A stretch of 6,286 nt of DNA from Acidobacteriota bacterium. Lineage in GTDB: Bacteria; Acidobacteriota; Blastocatellia; Pyrinomonadales; Pyrinomonadaceae. The stretch spans positions 1-6,286 of the forward strand of contig QHXE01000264.1 of assembly GCA_003222835.1 (NCBI GenBank). Reading direction: 5' to 3'. The notes beneath the pieces were generated by a model that was not told the origin of the DNA, did not search any database, and saw only the letters and a list, made by a program, of their open reading frames with translations. A program made the position numbers and the translations under genes. This document shows positions 1-5,627 of this stretch, in pieces; within the stretch, counting starts at the first letter, position 1, and each line of letters starts with the position of its first letter.

Positions 1-106
1 AACCGAGTCCGCTGAAAATACGGTGACCTGTAACCAGACCCGTCTCGACTTTTCAGCAACCTGCCGGACTTCGCGCAGTCACAGTCAACTTAAGACGTTG
101 GCGAAC

Positions 107-1732
107 CTAATTCTTCGGCGGCTGTTTGTGGTAAATCTGGACATAGAGCACTTCTGCGTTATGAGGATTCATAGCCTGGAGAATCTTGTATTCCTCGGTG
201 GCCGCTTTCTTATCGCCGGACATTAGATAGGCAAAGCCCAGATTGTAATGAGCCCCCGCATAATCCGACTTCAGTTGGATTGCCTGTTTGTGTTCCGTGA
301 TTGCCTCTTTCCATCTTCCCAAATTCCCATAGGCATAACCCAAATTGTTATGCGCGGCGGGCCAGTCAGGTTTCAATTGTACAGCTTGCTTGAACTCCGT
401 CAGCGCCTCGTCTTTCTTCATCAGATGGCTGTAGGTGATGCCGATGTTGAAATGGCCTTCCGGCATGTCAGGCTTTAGCTGGATGGCGCGCTGCAGCGGT
501 TCGAGAGCTGAAGTGAAATTGCCGACATTGTTATAAGCCCAGCCGAGATTGTTGTGAGCCTCGGCGTAGTTAGGCTTCAACTCGATCGCGCGCTTCAGAG
601 GCAGGATTGCCTCGCTCCAACGCTTGCTCTTGCCGAGAGCATATCCCAGATTGTTATTCGCCTCGGCGTCATCGGGCCTGAATTGAATTACGCGCCGGTA
701 CGCTTCGACGGATTCGGGATAACGGCCCAACTTGTCATACATCCACGACAGCGCGCAGTAAGCTTCGACGAAATCAGGTTTGATTCGAACGGCTTGCTTG
801 TAAGCTTCGGCAGCATCCGCGATCTTATCGAGCCGGCGATAAGCGTCGCCAAGATTATTGTACGCTTCGGCGTAATCGGGTTTGAGGTTGATGGCCTCTT
901 TATAAGATGCTATTGCGTCATCATATTTCCCGGCGTTGTACGCCGCCACGCCCTGATCGTAATAGACAATACTGAGCGAGTTCCGTGCTTCTTCGTCTTT
1001 CGAATCCAGACTTACGGCTCGCTTGAGCGCATCGAACGCGTCCGCCTGTCGGTCAGTCTTGAGATAGGCATTTCCGAGGTCTCGATAAGCTTCAGCCCAA
1101 TCGGGTTTGAGTTGCAACGCCTGCTTTTCCGCCGCAATGGCCTCTTCATATCGTTCAAGATTGAAATAAGCTTCACCGAGGTTGAGCTGCGCATCAGGGT
1201 AATTGGTTTTCTGGCGCAGCGCTTGTTTGTATTCGTCGACGGCCTTTTCATACTGGCCCGCGTCGAAATAATTATCCCCACGCTTGTTGTACTCTTCAGC
1301 CGTCAAAACGCGCTTTGCGGCGTCACCCAAAGTTTTAGAACCGAGCCCTGTATCGTTAGTTCGCCCTGTTTCTTTCCCGGTGTCGGTTCCTTGCTTACCG
1401 GTGTCAGTTCCCTGCTTGCCGGAGTCACTCCCTTGTTTGTCTGAGGCGGTTCCTTGCTTACCTGAATCAGCAGTTTGTCGCGTATGCGCCGAGCGGACAG
1501 TGGAGCGATCGATCGTTTTCTTCTCAATATGTTTGGGAGCATGCGAGCGATTTTGCGGCGTGCTGAAAATACCCTTGCCCAATTTCGCTTCGACGTCCGC
1601 GCTGGCAATCAACACGCTGGCGCCGCCGCCGATATCCTGTGCGAAAGAAACGGCTGGATATGTGAGGCCAGACAAAGCCACTGTGACCATCAAGACGATC
1701 GCACGAGCGTAGGTTGAAGTTTGGGTAATCAT
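107..1732 (-). CDS. Secreted tetratricopeptide-repeat (TPR) protein
   Basis: This 541-residue protein is predicted to be exported and to act as a protein-protein interaction scaffold; no enzymatic domain is visible. Residues 1-31 form a Sec signal peptide: R10, a hydrophobic core at 11-23, and likely cleavage near SFA-Q at 29-32. Residues 88-122 are a hydrophilic Gly/Lys/Gln/Thr/Asp linker built from seven-residue repeats (GKQGTDT type). From about residue 145 to 524 there are roughly eleven 34-residue TPR units with the usual pattern (LG..Y....Y..A......A..LKPD), for example LGEAYF at 185-190 and LGYAYG at 464-469. The unit near 247-286 is longer by several residues. The chosen ATG is preceded by GAGGTGA (1736-1742 on the plus strand), a convincing ribosome binding site, and the signal peptide starts directly there. 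It is divergent from the gene at 1870. The family is certain; the partner is unknown. Confidence 0.94.
   Translation of the reverse strand: MITQTSTYARAIVLMVTVALSGLTYPAVSFAQDIGGGASVLIASADVEAKLGKGIFSTPQNRSHAPKHIEKKTIDRSTVRSAHTRQTADSGKQGTASDKQGSDSGKQGTDTGKQGTDTGKETGRTNDTGLGSKTLGDAAKRVLTAEEYNKRGDNYFDAGQYEKAVDEYKQALRQKTNYPDAQLNLGEAYFNLERYEEAIAAEKQALQLKPDWAEAYRDLGNAYLKTDRQADAFDALKRAVSLDSKDEEARNSLSIVYYDQGVAAYNAGKYDDAIASYKEAINLKPDYAEAYNNLGDAYRRLDKIADAAEAYKQAVRIKPDFVEAYCALSWMYDKLGRYPESVEAYRRVIQFRPDDAEANNNLGYALGKSKRWSEAILPLKRAIELKPNYAEAHNNLGWAYNNVGNFTSALEPLQRAIQLKPDMPEGHFNIGITYSHLMKKDEALTEFKQAVQLKPDWPAAHNNLGYAYGNLGRWKEAITEHKQAIQLKSDYAGAHYNLGFAYLMSGDKKAATEEYKILQAMNPHNAEVLYVQIYHKQPPKN
1382..1465 (-). repeat. 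Four imperfect 21-bp tandem repeats inside the TPR gene
   Basis: Four consecutive 21-bp units (1382-1402, 1403-1423, 1424-1444, 1445-1465) share the core ttccttgctt on the plus strand with a few substitutions each. Because 21 is a multiple of three, the repeat stays in frame and encodes the GKQGTDT-like heptads of the linker between signal peptide and TPR array. Copy number could vary between strains without breaking the gene. Confidence 0.85.
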
Positions 1733-1780
1733 CTCTCACCTCGGAAGCAAAATCATTTTCAAAGGGGAGCAAACTCCTAA

Positions 1781-1809
1781 AGTCTACTGTGAGTCATGCT
1801 TGACTACAA
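1781..1809 (-). promoter_or_regulatory. Possible promoter of the TPR gene
   Basis: Read on the minus strand, TTGTAG (1804-1809) and TAGACT (1781-1786) are separated by 17 bp, matching 3/6 and 4/6 of the sigma-70 consensus. It sits about 50 bp upstream of the TPR start. It overlaps the better rightward promoter, so the two could compete. Assigned only from consensus and spacing. Confidence 0.25.
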
Positions 1810-1828
1810 GTACTTGGCCCCTTATTTT
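1800..1828 (+). promoter_or_regulatory. Likely sigma-70-type promoter of the 194-residue secreted protein
   Basis: TTGACT (1800-1805) and TATTTT (1823-1828) are 17 bp apart, matching 5/6 and 4/6 of the consensus with ideal spacing, about 40 bp before the start codon at 1870. A small inverted repeat, AGTCA-N4-TGACT (1792-1805), covers the -35 box and could be an operator half-site pair, but it is short enough to occur by chance. Confidence 0.45.
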
Positions 1829-1869
1829 CAAGGCTGAATCGTAGACGTGAAAAACGTGGTCGTTTTGCC

Positions 1870-2454
1870 GTGGCTAAAATCCTACAGCGACACAAGCCAA
1901 AGAAATCAACCTGCATTGCGCTTTTGGCTTTCTTTTTCAGTTCTTTTGCAAGCAGTTCCGTGGCTCAGGAGTTTTTGCCAGCTCCTCCATCAGATCGCAG
2001 ACTTGTCTATATCCTCGATGAGAAAAATCAACTGGCGCCGCTCCCTAACGAACCAGGACTGACACCGCTGCACACGGAACAAATTTCGAAGACCGATAGA
2101 GTGAGTTACATCGAATTGAAAGGCGAACATGCGTCGACGATTCTGACAACTTCGACGCCGCGCTGGTTTCTGTTCACCTATCAACGGCCGGGCGCGCATC
2201 CGCCTTTTTTGGTTTGGTTGACGCCTCGTCATCGCGCCAGAAGAGTCACTGCCATCGCTCAACGAGGAATGGCGGGCTTTGCGATCTCTTCGGAAGAAAT
2301 CATCAAGCCTGCGATTCGCGTGTTGGCGAGCATGGGAGGCGACGAGGTTTTCATGGAATTGCGTCCGCGTAATTCGCTGATACCCGGAGAATATGCGATT
2401 ATTGGCGATGACCTGACGCGCATTGCCACGTTTCGGGTAGTTTTGCAACCATGA
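1870..2454 (+). CDS. Hypothetical secreted protein, 194 residues
   Basis: I do not recognise the family. The N-terminus is a good Sec signal peptide: basic residues KPKK at 9-12, hydrophobic core at about 14-27, and likely cleavage after SVA at 30-32, so the mature part of about 162 residues should be outside the cytoplasm. The mature part has no cysteine and no obvious catalytic motif. Its C-terminal half contains ELRPRNSLIPGEYAIIGD (163-180) and ends in a predicted beta strand (FRVVLQP). The 'R-P-R-x-x-L-x-P-G-E-Y-A' pattern resembles short beta-rich segments I have seen in other predicted secreted proteins, which is not enough to name a function. The start is GTG at 1870, chosen because it places the signal peptide at the N-terminus; no clear ribosome binding site precedes it. 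It ends right at the inverted repeat beginning at 2453. Confidence 0.78.
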   Translation: MAKILQRHKPKKSTCIALLAFFFSSFASSSVAQEFLPAPPSDRRLVYILDEKNQLAPLPNEPGLTPLHTEQISKTDRVSYIELKGEHASTILTTSTPRWFLFTYQRPGAHPPFLVWLTPRHRARRVTAIAQRGMAGFAISSEEIIKPAIRVLASMGGDEVFMELRPRNSLIPGEYAIIGDDLTRIATFRVVLQP

Positions 2455-2538
2455 ATGTCCGACAAACTTTAGTTTGTCGCTAAGTTTTAGGCGAACTTAA
2501 CTTCGATCGAGCGACAAACTGAAGTTTATCGGACATTC
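2453..2538. repeat. 29-bp imperfect inverted repeat, REP/MITE-like
   Basis: Arms 2453-2481 and 2510-2538 are reverse complements at 27 of 29 positions around a 28-bp centre. Each arm is itself palindromic: the left contains GACAAACT-TT-AGTTTGTC (2461-2478), the right a slightly degraded version (2512-2529). The outer ends read gaatgtccg and cggacattc. It overlaps the stop codon of the upstream gene and ends immediately before the AGGAG ribosome binding site of the next gene. No transposase or coding sequence is inside. The nested symmetry is typical of REP-like or miniature mobile elements; in the transcript it would fold into a long stem that could terminate or attenuate readthrough. Confidence 0.85.
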
Positions 2539-2549
2539 AGGAGAACAAG

Positions 2550-3275
2550 ATGCAGGATTCATCAAGCGACTCTTCAACACCGCCTTCGATCAAAACGAAA
2601 GGCTTCTGGACGCCCGGGCGAATTTTGCTCACGCTGATCGGAGTCGCCTTGATCAGCGCGTTTGGGTTGTCGAGTTGCAACTCGACTGAAAGGAATACGA
2701 ATCAGCCTGGGGCTGGGGTTGCGAGATCGGGGAGTCCTGCCAGCGCGAGTTCTCCGGCATCGCCATCAAACAATCCAGCACCGAACTATCCGCCGCCCAC
2801 AGCATTCGTAAGTCTGCCTCAGCAAGTGCGCGACACTAAGGTTGAAACGCTGGAAGGCGAATCGCTCAAGCTTTCGGATTATGCAAACAAGGTCATCATA
2901 GTAAACATCTGGGCCACTTGGTGTGGGCCTTGCCGCCTGGAAATGCCTGAGCTGGTAAAGATGAATACCGAGTACAAGTCGCGCGGTTTGGTGGTGCTGG
3001 GATTGGCCACGAAGTACAACGAGAGTAATGACCCTGAGCACGTGAAAGAATTCGTTCGCTCGCAGAAGGTCACATATAAGATTATTTGGGACGACGGCAC
3101 TTTAGCGGCGCCGCTGGTCGAGGCAGTTGGAGCCCGTTCAGTAATTCCCCAGAGCTTTGTGATCGCGCGCGATGGCCGCATCGTGAAACACTTTCAGGGC
3201 TTCAGCCCATTATCGACACCTCAGTTAATGCGGGCCGCGGTAGAAGAAGCATTGAACGATAAGGGCAAAGCGTGA
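2550..3275 (+). CDS. TlpA/ResA-like thiol-disulfide oxidoreductase, probable lipoprotein
   Basis: A thioredoxin-fold redox protein of 241 residues, expected to act on the periplasmic side of the membrane by reducing or exchanging disulfides in exported proteins (the family includes cytochrome c maturation factors). Residues 24-43 are a hydrophobic segment ending in a lipobox, LSSC (40-43), so C43 may be lipidated. A Ser/Pro/Ala/Asn-rich tether follows (about 50-85). The catalytic domain spans about 90-237, with VIIVNIWATWCGPC at 115-128 giving redox cysteines C125 and C128, and the cis-proline loop at VIPQSF (P200). The linker-plus-domain layout fits membrane-tethered TlpA proteins. The ATG has a good AGGAG site (2539-2543), six bases upstream. 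The substrate is unknown, since no cytochrome or heme genes are nearby. The N-terminal 19 residues before the hydrophobic segment are long for a lipoprotein signal, so an uncleaved anchor is possible. Confidence 0.93.
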   Translation: MQDSSSDSSTPPSIKTKGFWTPGRILLTLIGVALISAFGLSSCNSTERNTNQPGAGVARSGSPASASSPASPSNNPAPNYPPPTAFVSLPQQVRDTKVETLEGESLKLSDYANKVIIVNIWATWCGPCRLEMPELVKMNTEYKSRGLVVLGLATKYNESNDPEHVKEFVRSQKVTYKIIWDDGTLAAPLVEAVGARSVIPQSFVIARDGRIVKHFQGFSPLSTPQLMRAAVEEALNDKGKA

Positions 3276-3354
3276 TCAGTTTCGCCCTCTTACAAAAGGC
3301 GAGAGGGAGTCTTGCAGACCGGTGCGCCAAAAAAGAGTCGGCAGCAGATTACTC

Positions 3355-3475
3355 CCCTCTCCCTTTGGGAGAGGGCCAGGGTGAGGGCGCGAAGCGTAGA
3401 GAAAAAAGAAAAAAGGTGTGGGGTTGTTCACTGCTTGCTAATCCCTCGCCCCAACCCTCTCCCAAAGGGAGAGGG
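3355..3475. repeat. REP-like element: two GC-rich hairpins in inverted orientation
   Basis: Each half carries a perfect 9-bp hairpin, CCCTCTCCC-N3-GGGAGAGGG (3355-3375 and 3455-3475). The full arms 3355-3387 and 3443-3475 are reverse complements at 29 of 33 positions around a 55-bp centre. This paired ccctctccc...gggagaggg structure matches a type of palindromic repeat I know from many bacterial genomes, where it lies between genes. It fills the gap between the thioredoxin gene and the GreA-family gene; the purine-rich centre (gaaaaaagaaaaaagg) does not look coding. It could stabilise or terminate the upstream transcript. Two short open frames across it are by-products of the repeat. Confidence 0.88.
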
Positions 3476-3536
3476 CGTTTGGAAGACGGCGACTTGGCCT
3501 TGACTACCGACAGATTTCTGGCGCACTGCTTGCACC

Positions 3537-3974
3537 ATGACCATTGACGTCAAACAAAAACTTCAGGCCGAACTTGGCGAGTTAGAGTCCGAGCTGCGCA
3601 TACATCTGCCGAAAGAGATCAAGCGCGCGCTCGAGTTTGGCGACTTGCGCGAAAACTCGGAATATCAAACCGCGCTACAACGCCAGACGATGGTTAAAGC
3701 GCGCATCCGCGAGTTGCGCCAGCGCCTGAGCGAGATCTCGTCCATTGACCTATCGAGAATTCCGCGCGACAGAGCCGCTTACGGTTCGACGCTGGTGCTT
3801 TACGACGCCGAGCGAGAAGAAGAAGTCACCTACCGCCTGGTCACACCAGAAGAAAGCGATCCGGCGGCGGGTTTGATTTCTACCGTCTCTCCGATCGGTC
3901 GCGGCTTGATGGGCAAAGAAGCCGGCGACGAAGTAGGGCGACTGAAAACGCTGCATGACGAACCGGCCAAGTAG
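3537..3974 (+). CDS. greA: GreA/GreB-family transcription elongation factor, shortened C-terminus
   Basis: Gre factors enter the RNA polymerase secondary channel and stimulate cleavage of backtracked transcripts. This 145-residue protein has the N-terminal antiparallel coiled coil (about 5-70), with the tip motif GDLRENSEY at 35-43; D36 and E39 match the essential acidic pair of E. coli GreA (D41, E44). The C-terminal domain is recognisable from YGSTLVL (82-88) through LISTVSPIGRGLMGKE (113-128). After GDEV (130-133) the usual 'TPxGxxEFEV' strand pair is absent; the protein ends RLKTLHDEPAK, against a normal family length of about 158. This looks like loss of about 8-14 codons in frame. The ATG start matches the family N-terminus, but no ribosome binding site is evident. 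The gene symbol is by family only; it may be a second, divergent Gre factor. Confidence 0.9.
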   Translation: MTIDVKQKLQAELGELESELRIHLPKEIKRALEFGDLRENSEYQTALQRQTMVKARIRELRQRLSEISSIDLSRIPRDRAAYGSTLVLYDAEREEEVTYRLVTPEESDPAAGLISTVSPIGRGLMGKEAGDEVGRLKTLHDEPAK

Positions 3975-4162
3975 ACGCGCAAGGCGCGCGAAGGAATAAG
4001 CGCGGCGCGCGACCTCAGTTCAACGTGCTGGCTCGCGGAAGATCAGTGGCGAGACGCGCCGCTGATTCGACTCAACCCCTTTTCTAATTCCTCATAGACC
4101 GGATACAACCATCTGCTCGCGGCCTCGTGACGAAAGGAAGTTTGAAGTTACTGATCATTTGT
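3975..4162. other. Intergenic stretch without a supportable gene
   Basis: This 188-bp stretch, between the GreA-family gene and the phosphoribosyltransferase remnant, has no convincing gene on either strand. It starts with a GC-rich run containing CGCGC-AAG-GCGCG (3976-3988) and holds the hairpin at 4042-4066. On the minus strand one short frame reads through about 30 residues with coding-like composition (RWLYPVYEELEKGL), flanked by stops; it could be a relic of the gene that once continued here, but I cannot identify it. Confidence 0.5.
4042..4066 (+). terminator. Possible hairpin terminator after the GreA-family gene
   Basis: ATCAGTGGCG (4042-4051) pairs with CGCCGCTGAT (4057-4066) over ten positions, one of them a G-U pair in RNA, around a five-base loop, 67 bases after the stop codon. 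The T-rich stretch (cccctttt) starts only about ten bases further on, so it is not a textbook intrinsic terminator. Confidence 0.35.
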
Positions 4163-4372
4163 CTATGTTGAGATGGGCTCCGAAGGCCGGATCTTTTCCA
4201 ACGCGATACCCATTACGATGGAGTCGGCACGGGCGCGGTACGTTTGGAGTTGCAGCGCCAGCTCACGGCCGGCGGCCCGCAGATTCGGAAAACGCGTTGT
4301 TCGCTTGAGCAACTCAACGCGCTTGTGCGAGGATTCTGCCGCAGTGCTGTTTGAAGATTGAGTCATTACCAT
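4163..4372 (-). pseudogene. N-terminal remnant of a phosphoribosyltransferase-like gene
   Basis: This 69-codon leftward frame starts with ATG at 4370-4372. Its middle part, RFPNLRAAGRELALQLQ and YRARADSIVMGIA (about 27-57), resembles the N-terminus of bacterial phosphoribosyltransferase-domain proteins, where an 'F.(N/D)R..AGR.LA..L..Y..RPD..V..I(P)RGG' pattern opens the domain. Where the PRGG segment should follow, the frame diverges to LEKIRPSEPIST and stops. The remaining 188 bp before the next gene is far too short for the rest of a domain of about 200 residues, and no PRPP-binding motif is visible, so most of the gene is deleted. The first 35 codons lie in the 344-bp duplicated unit. It could still be expressed as a short peptide. 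Family assignment is from pattern memory. Confidence 0.5.
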
Positions 4373-4611
4373 CGCTCTGTCGTTTCCGGAAGAGAATTTA
4401 GCCTCAGATTGATCTCAGTTTGAACCACGAAACTTTCAATGTCGAGATCGGCGCATCGGTGAGTTTGCGCCCGGCGACAGAGGCTGACGAAGATTTTCTC
4501 TTCGAGCTTTTCGCCAGCACGCGAATGGATGAATTCAAATTTCTGCTCGGGGACGAGGCGCAGGTAGAGGCGCTCGTCAGAATGCAATTCAATCTGCAGC
4601 GCCAGCAATAC
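4268..4611. repeat. 344-bp tandem duplication, copy 1
   Basis: Bases 4268-4611 are repeated without a visible difference at 4612-4955, directly head to tail. The unit contains, from left to right, the first 35 codons of the leftward phosphoribosyltransferase-like gene, the 47-bp divergent spacer, and the first 64 codons of the rightward GNAT gene. Identity at every position I compared, including non-coding bases, implies a very recent event or an assembly error. The preceding five bases (tcacg, 4263-4267) differ from those before copy 2 (aatac), which fixes the left edge. Confidence 0.95.
4373..4419. promoter_or_regulatory. Divergent spacer, first copy (second copy at 4717-4763)
   Basis: The 47 bp between the divergent start codons must hold the upstream signals for both genes unless the GNAT start lies further in (GTG at 4803 in the intact copy). 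It contains the 8-bp palindrome TTCCGGAA (4384-4391; 4728-4735 in copy 2) and a direct repeat CTCAG at 4403-4407 and 4414-4418, eleven bp apart. No clear -35/-10 pair was found. The spacer is present twice because of the tandem duplication. Confidence 0.3.
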
Positions 4612-4698
4612 GCCGGCGGCCCGCAGATTCGGAAAACGCGTTGTTCGCTTGAGCAACTCAACGCGCTTGTGCGAGGATTCTGCCGCAGTGCTGTTTGA
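4420..4698 (+). pseudogene. Truncated GNAT copy made by the tandem duplication
   Basis: Residues 1-64 are identical to the intact GNAT that begins at 4764. At 4612 the frame crosses the copy junction into the antisense of the phosphoribosyltransferase-like start, giving 28 unrelated residues before a stop at 4696-4698 (92 codons in total). It lacks motif A (RNSGLG) and motif B of the GNAT fold, so it cannot bind acetyl-CoA. It keeps the same TTG start and upstream spacer as the intact gene and could still be transcribed into it. Confidence 0.85.
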
Positions 4699-4955
4699 AG
4701 ATTGAGTCATTACCATCGCTCTGTCGTTTCCGGAAGAGAATTTAGCCTCAGATTGATCTCAGTTTGAACCACGAAACTTTCAATGTCGAGATCGGCGCAT
4801 CGGTGAGTTTGCGCCCGGCGACAGAGGCTGACGAAGATTTTCTCTTCGAGCTTTTCGCCAGCACGCGAATGGATGAATTCAAATTTCTGCTCGGGGACGA
4901 GGCGCAGGTAGAGGCGCTCGTCAGAATGCAATTCAATCTGCAGCGCCAGCAATAC
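4612..4955. repeat. 344-bp tandem duplication, copy 2
   Basis: This is the second, directly adjacent copy. One more base (g4956) matches before the sequences diverge, where copy 1 continues into copy 2 (gccggcgg) and copy 2 continues into the intact GNAT gene (gacgcggg). The copy restores the complete 5' part of the GNAT gene, so the gene at 4764 is unbroken. Its leftward half, in contrast, is the start of a phosphoribosyltransferase-like frame that now runs into the antisense of copy 1. Confidence 0.95.
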
Positions 4956-5276
4956 GACGCGGGCTATCCCGAGGCTGACCACAGAATTATTCTTCGCGAT
5001 GGTCAGCCAATCGGCAGACTGTTTGTCGATGAAAGCGACGTGGAATTTACGCTGGTCGACGTGGCGCTTTTGGCGGAACACAGGAATTCCGGTTTGGGGA
5101 CGTACTTGATTCAGCAGTTATTGCGCAGAGCAGCCGGCAAGGGAAAGCGGGTAAGGCTTCACGTTTTGAAATCCAATCCGGCCCGCCGCCTGTACGAGCG
5201 GCTTGGTTTTTCCAGCGTGGCAGAAGATGGCATGTATTTCGAGATGCTTTGGGAATACAAAGCTGGCCCGTGGTAA
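4764..5276 (+). CDS. GNAT-family N-acetyltransferase (first of two paralogues)
   Basis: The predicted cytoplasmic enzyme transfers an acetyl group from acetyl-CoA to an amine; the substrate is unknown. The 170-residue protein has the GNAT fold order: VSLRPATEADEDFLFELFAST (14-34) as first strand and helix, a central strand GRLFVDE (84-90), motif A with strand LVDVALLAEH and pyrophosphate loop RNSGLG (107-112), then motif B with HVLKSNPARRLYERLGF (133-149). The annotated start is TTG at 4764. A GTG at 4803 (residue 14) would begin exactly where most GNATs begin and may be the true start; neither has a strong ribosome binding site. The first 64 codons lie in copy 2 of the 344-bp duplication. 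The next gene starts 36 bp downstream, in the same direction. It is colinear with the GNAT at 5628 over its full length. Confidence 0.92.
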   Translation: MNHETFNVEIGASVSLRPATEADEDFLFELFASTRMDEFKFLLGDEAQVEALVRMQFNLQRQQYDAGYPEADHRIILRDGQPIGRLFVDESDVEFTLVDVALLAEHRNSGLGTYLIQQLLRRAAGKGKRVRLHVLKSNPARRLYERLGFSSVAEDGMYFEMLWEYKAGPW

Positions 5277-5312
5277 GTTTGAGCATCCGCGGATTTTGAG
5301 AAAGGAGTAACG

Positions 5313-5615
5313 ATGGCAGCCCGTTTGGAACATGAAGAGTTTGCCAAACATTTACACGAGCGGTTTCGCATCCGGCTCAACGAGCAAACAATCGAAGCCG
5401 AGTTAACGGAGATTTCAGAGCACCTGGTGTCTCCACGACAGGAGAGATTCTCGATTGTATTTCGCACGTCGAATGAGATGCTGCTTGAGCAAGGCCAGCG
5501 GCCTTTCGAACACGATCAAATGGGAAACTTCGAACTTTTTGTCGTGCCCATCGGCCGCGACGAAGATGGCACTTACTACGAAGCGGTATTCAATCGGTTG
5601 GTTAAGAAGAAATGA
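5313..5615 (+). CDS. DUF6916-like small protein
   Basis: A 100-residue cytoplasmic-looking protein with no signal peptide or membrane segment. The layout fits the DUF6916 family as I remember it: an N-terminal 'L.H..F..hl...F.i' segment (LEHEEFAKHLHERFRI, 5-20), a central strand FSIVFRTS (46-53), an F-E-H-D-x-M-G turn (65-71), and a closing FELFVVPIGRDEDG..YEAVFNRL (73-96). The function is unknown to me. In other bacteria I associate such proteins with GNAT acetyltransferases and tail-collar-domain (microcystin-dependent-type) proteins; no tail-collar gene is in this window. The ATG has a strong AAAGGAG site (5301-5307) five bases upstream. It ends 12 bp before the second GNAT, so the three genes are probably co-transcribed. 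Confidence 0.83.
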   Translation: MAARLEHEEFAKHLHERFRIRLNEQTIEAELTEISEHLVSPRQERFSIVFRTSNEMLLEQGQRPFEHDQMGNFELFVVPIGRDEDGTYYEAVFNRLVKKK

Positions 5616-5627
5616 AGCGCTCAGACT

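Larger units (their letters stand above)
4366..4716 (-). pseudogene. Chimeric frame: phosphoribosyltransferase-like start fused to antisense GNAT
   Basis: The first 35 codons are identical to the remnant at 4163-4372 because both lie in the duplicated unit. At the copy junction (4612/4611) the frame passes into the antisense of the truncated GNAT copy and stays open for another 81 codons, stopping at 4366-4368, just past the start of the outer copy. The antisense part has no recognisable domain. This is a by-product of the duplication and not a functional gene, though it keeps a start codon and the same upstream region as the outer copy and so might be transcribed. Confidence 0.6.

Noticed and set aside
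11..57. Inverted repeat GCTGAAAA (11-18) and TTTTCAGC (50-57) downstream of the TPR gene
   Set aside because: The stem is only 8 bp, half of it A/T, around a 31-base loop and without a T-tract in the direction of transcription, so it does not support a terminator call.
554..1444. A 296-codon open frame on the plus strand
   Set aside because: It is antisense to the TPR gene, and its length follows from the regular repeat composition of that gene. The leftward frame has a signal peptide, a ribosome binding site and clear TPR motifs.
2550..3275. Peroxiredoxin instead of a TlpA-like protein
   Set aside because: The active site is WCGPC with two cysteines, a thioredoxin-type CxxC; the peroxiredoxin PxxxTxxC motif is absent.
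3272..3547. Open frames across the REP-like element (91 and 63 codons)
   Set aside because: Their translations are mostly the hairpin sequence read as protein, and they have no ribosome binding site or domain.
4268..4955. Insertion sequence or MITE as the cause of the 344-bp repeat
   Set aside because: The unit has no terminal inverted repeats, no target-site duplication and no transposase; it consists of the two flanking genes' own 5' ends.
4710..5081. A 123-codon leftward frame antisense to the intact GNAT
   Set aside because: Its translation is the reverse strand of the GNAT coding sequence. The same antisense openness appears in copy 1, so it is a composition effect.
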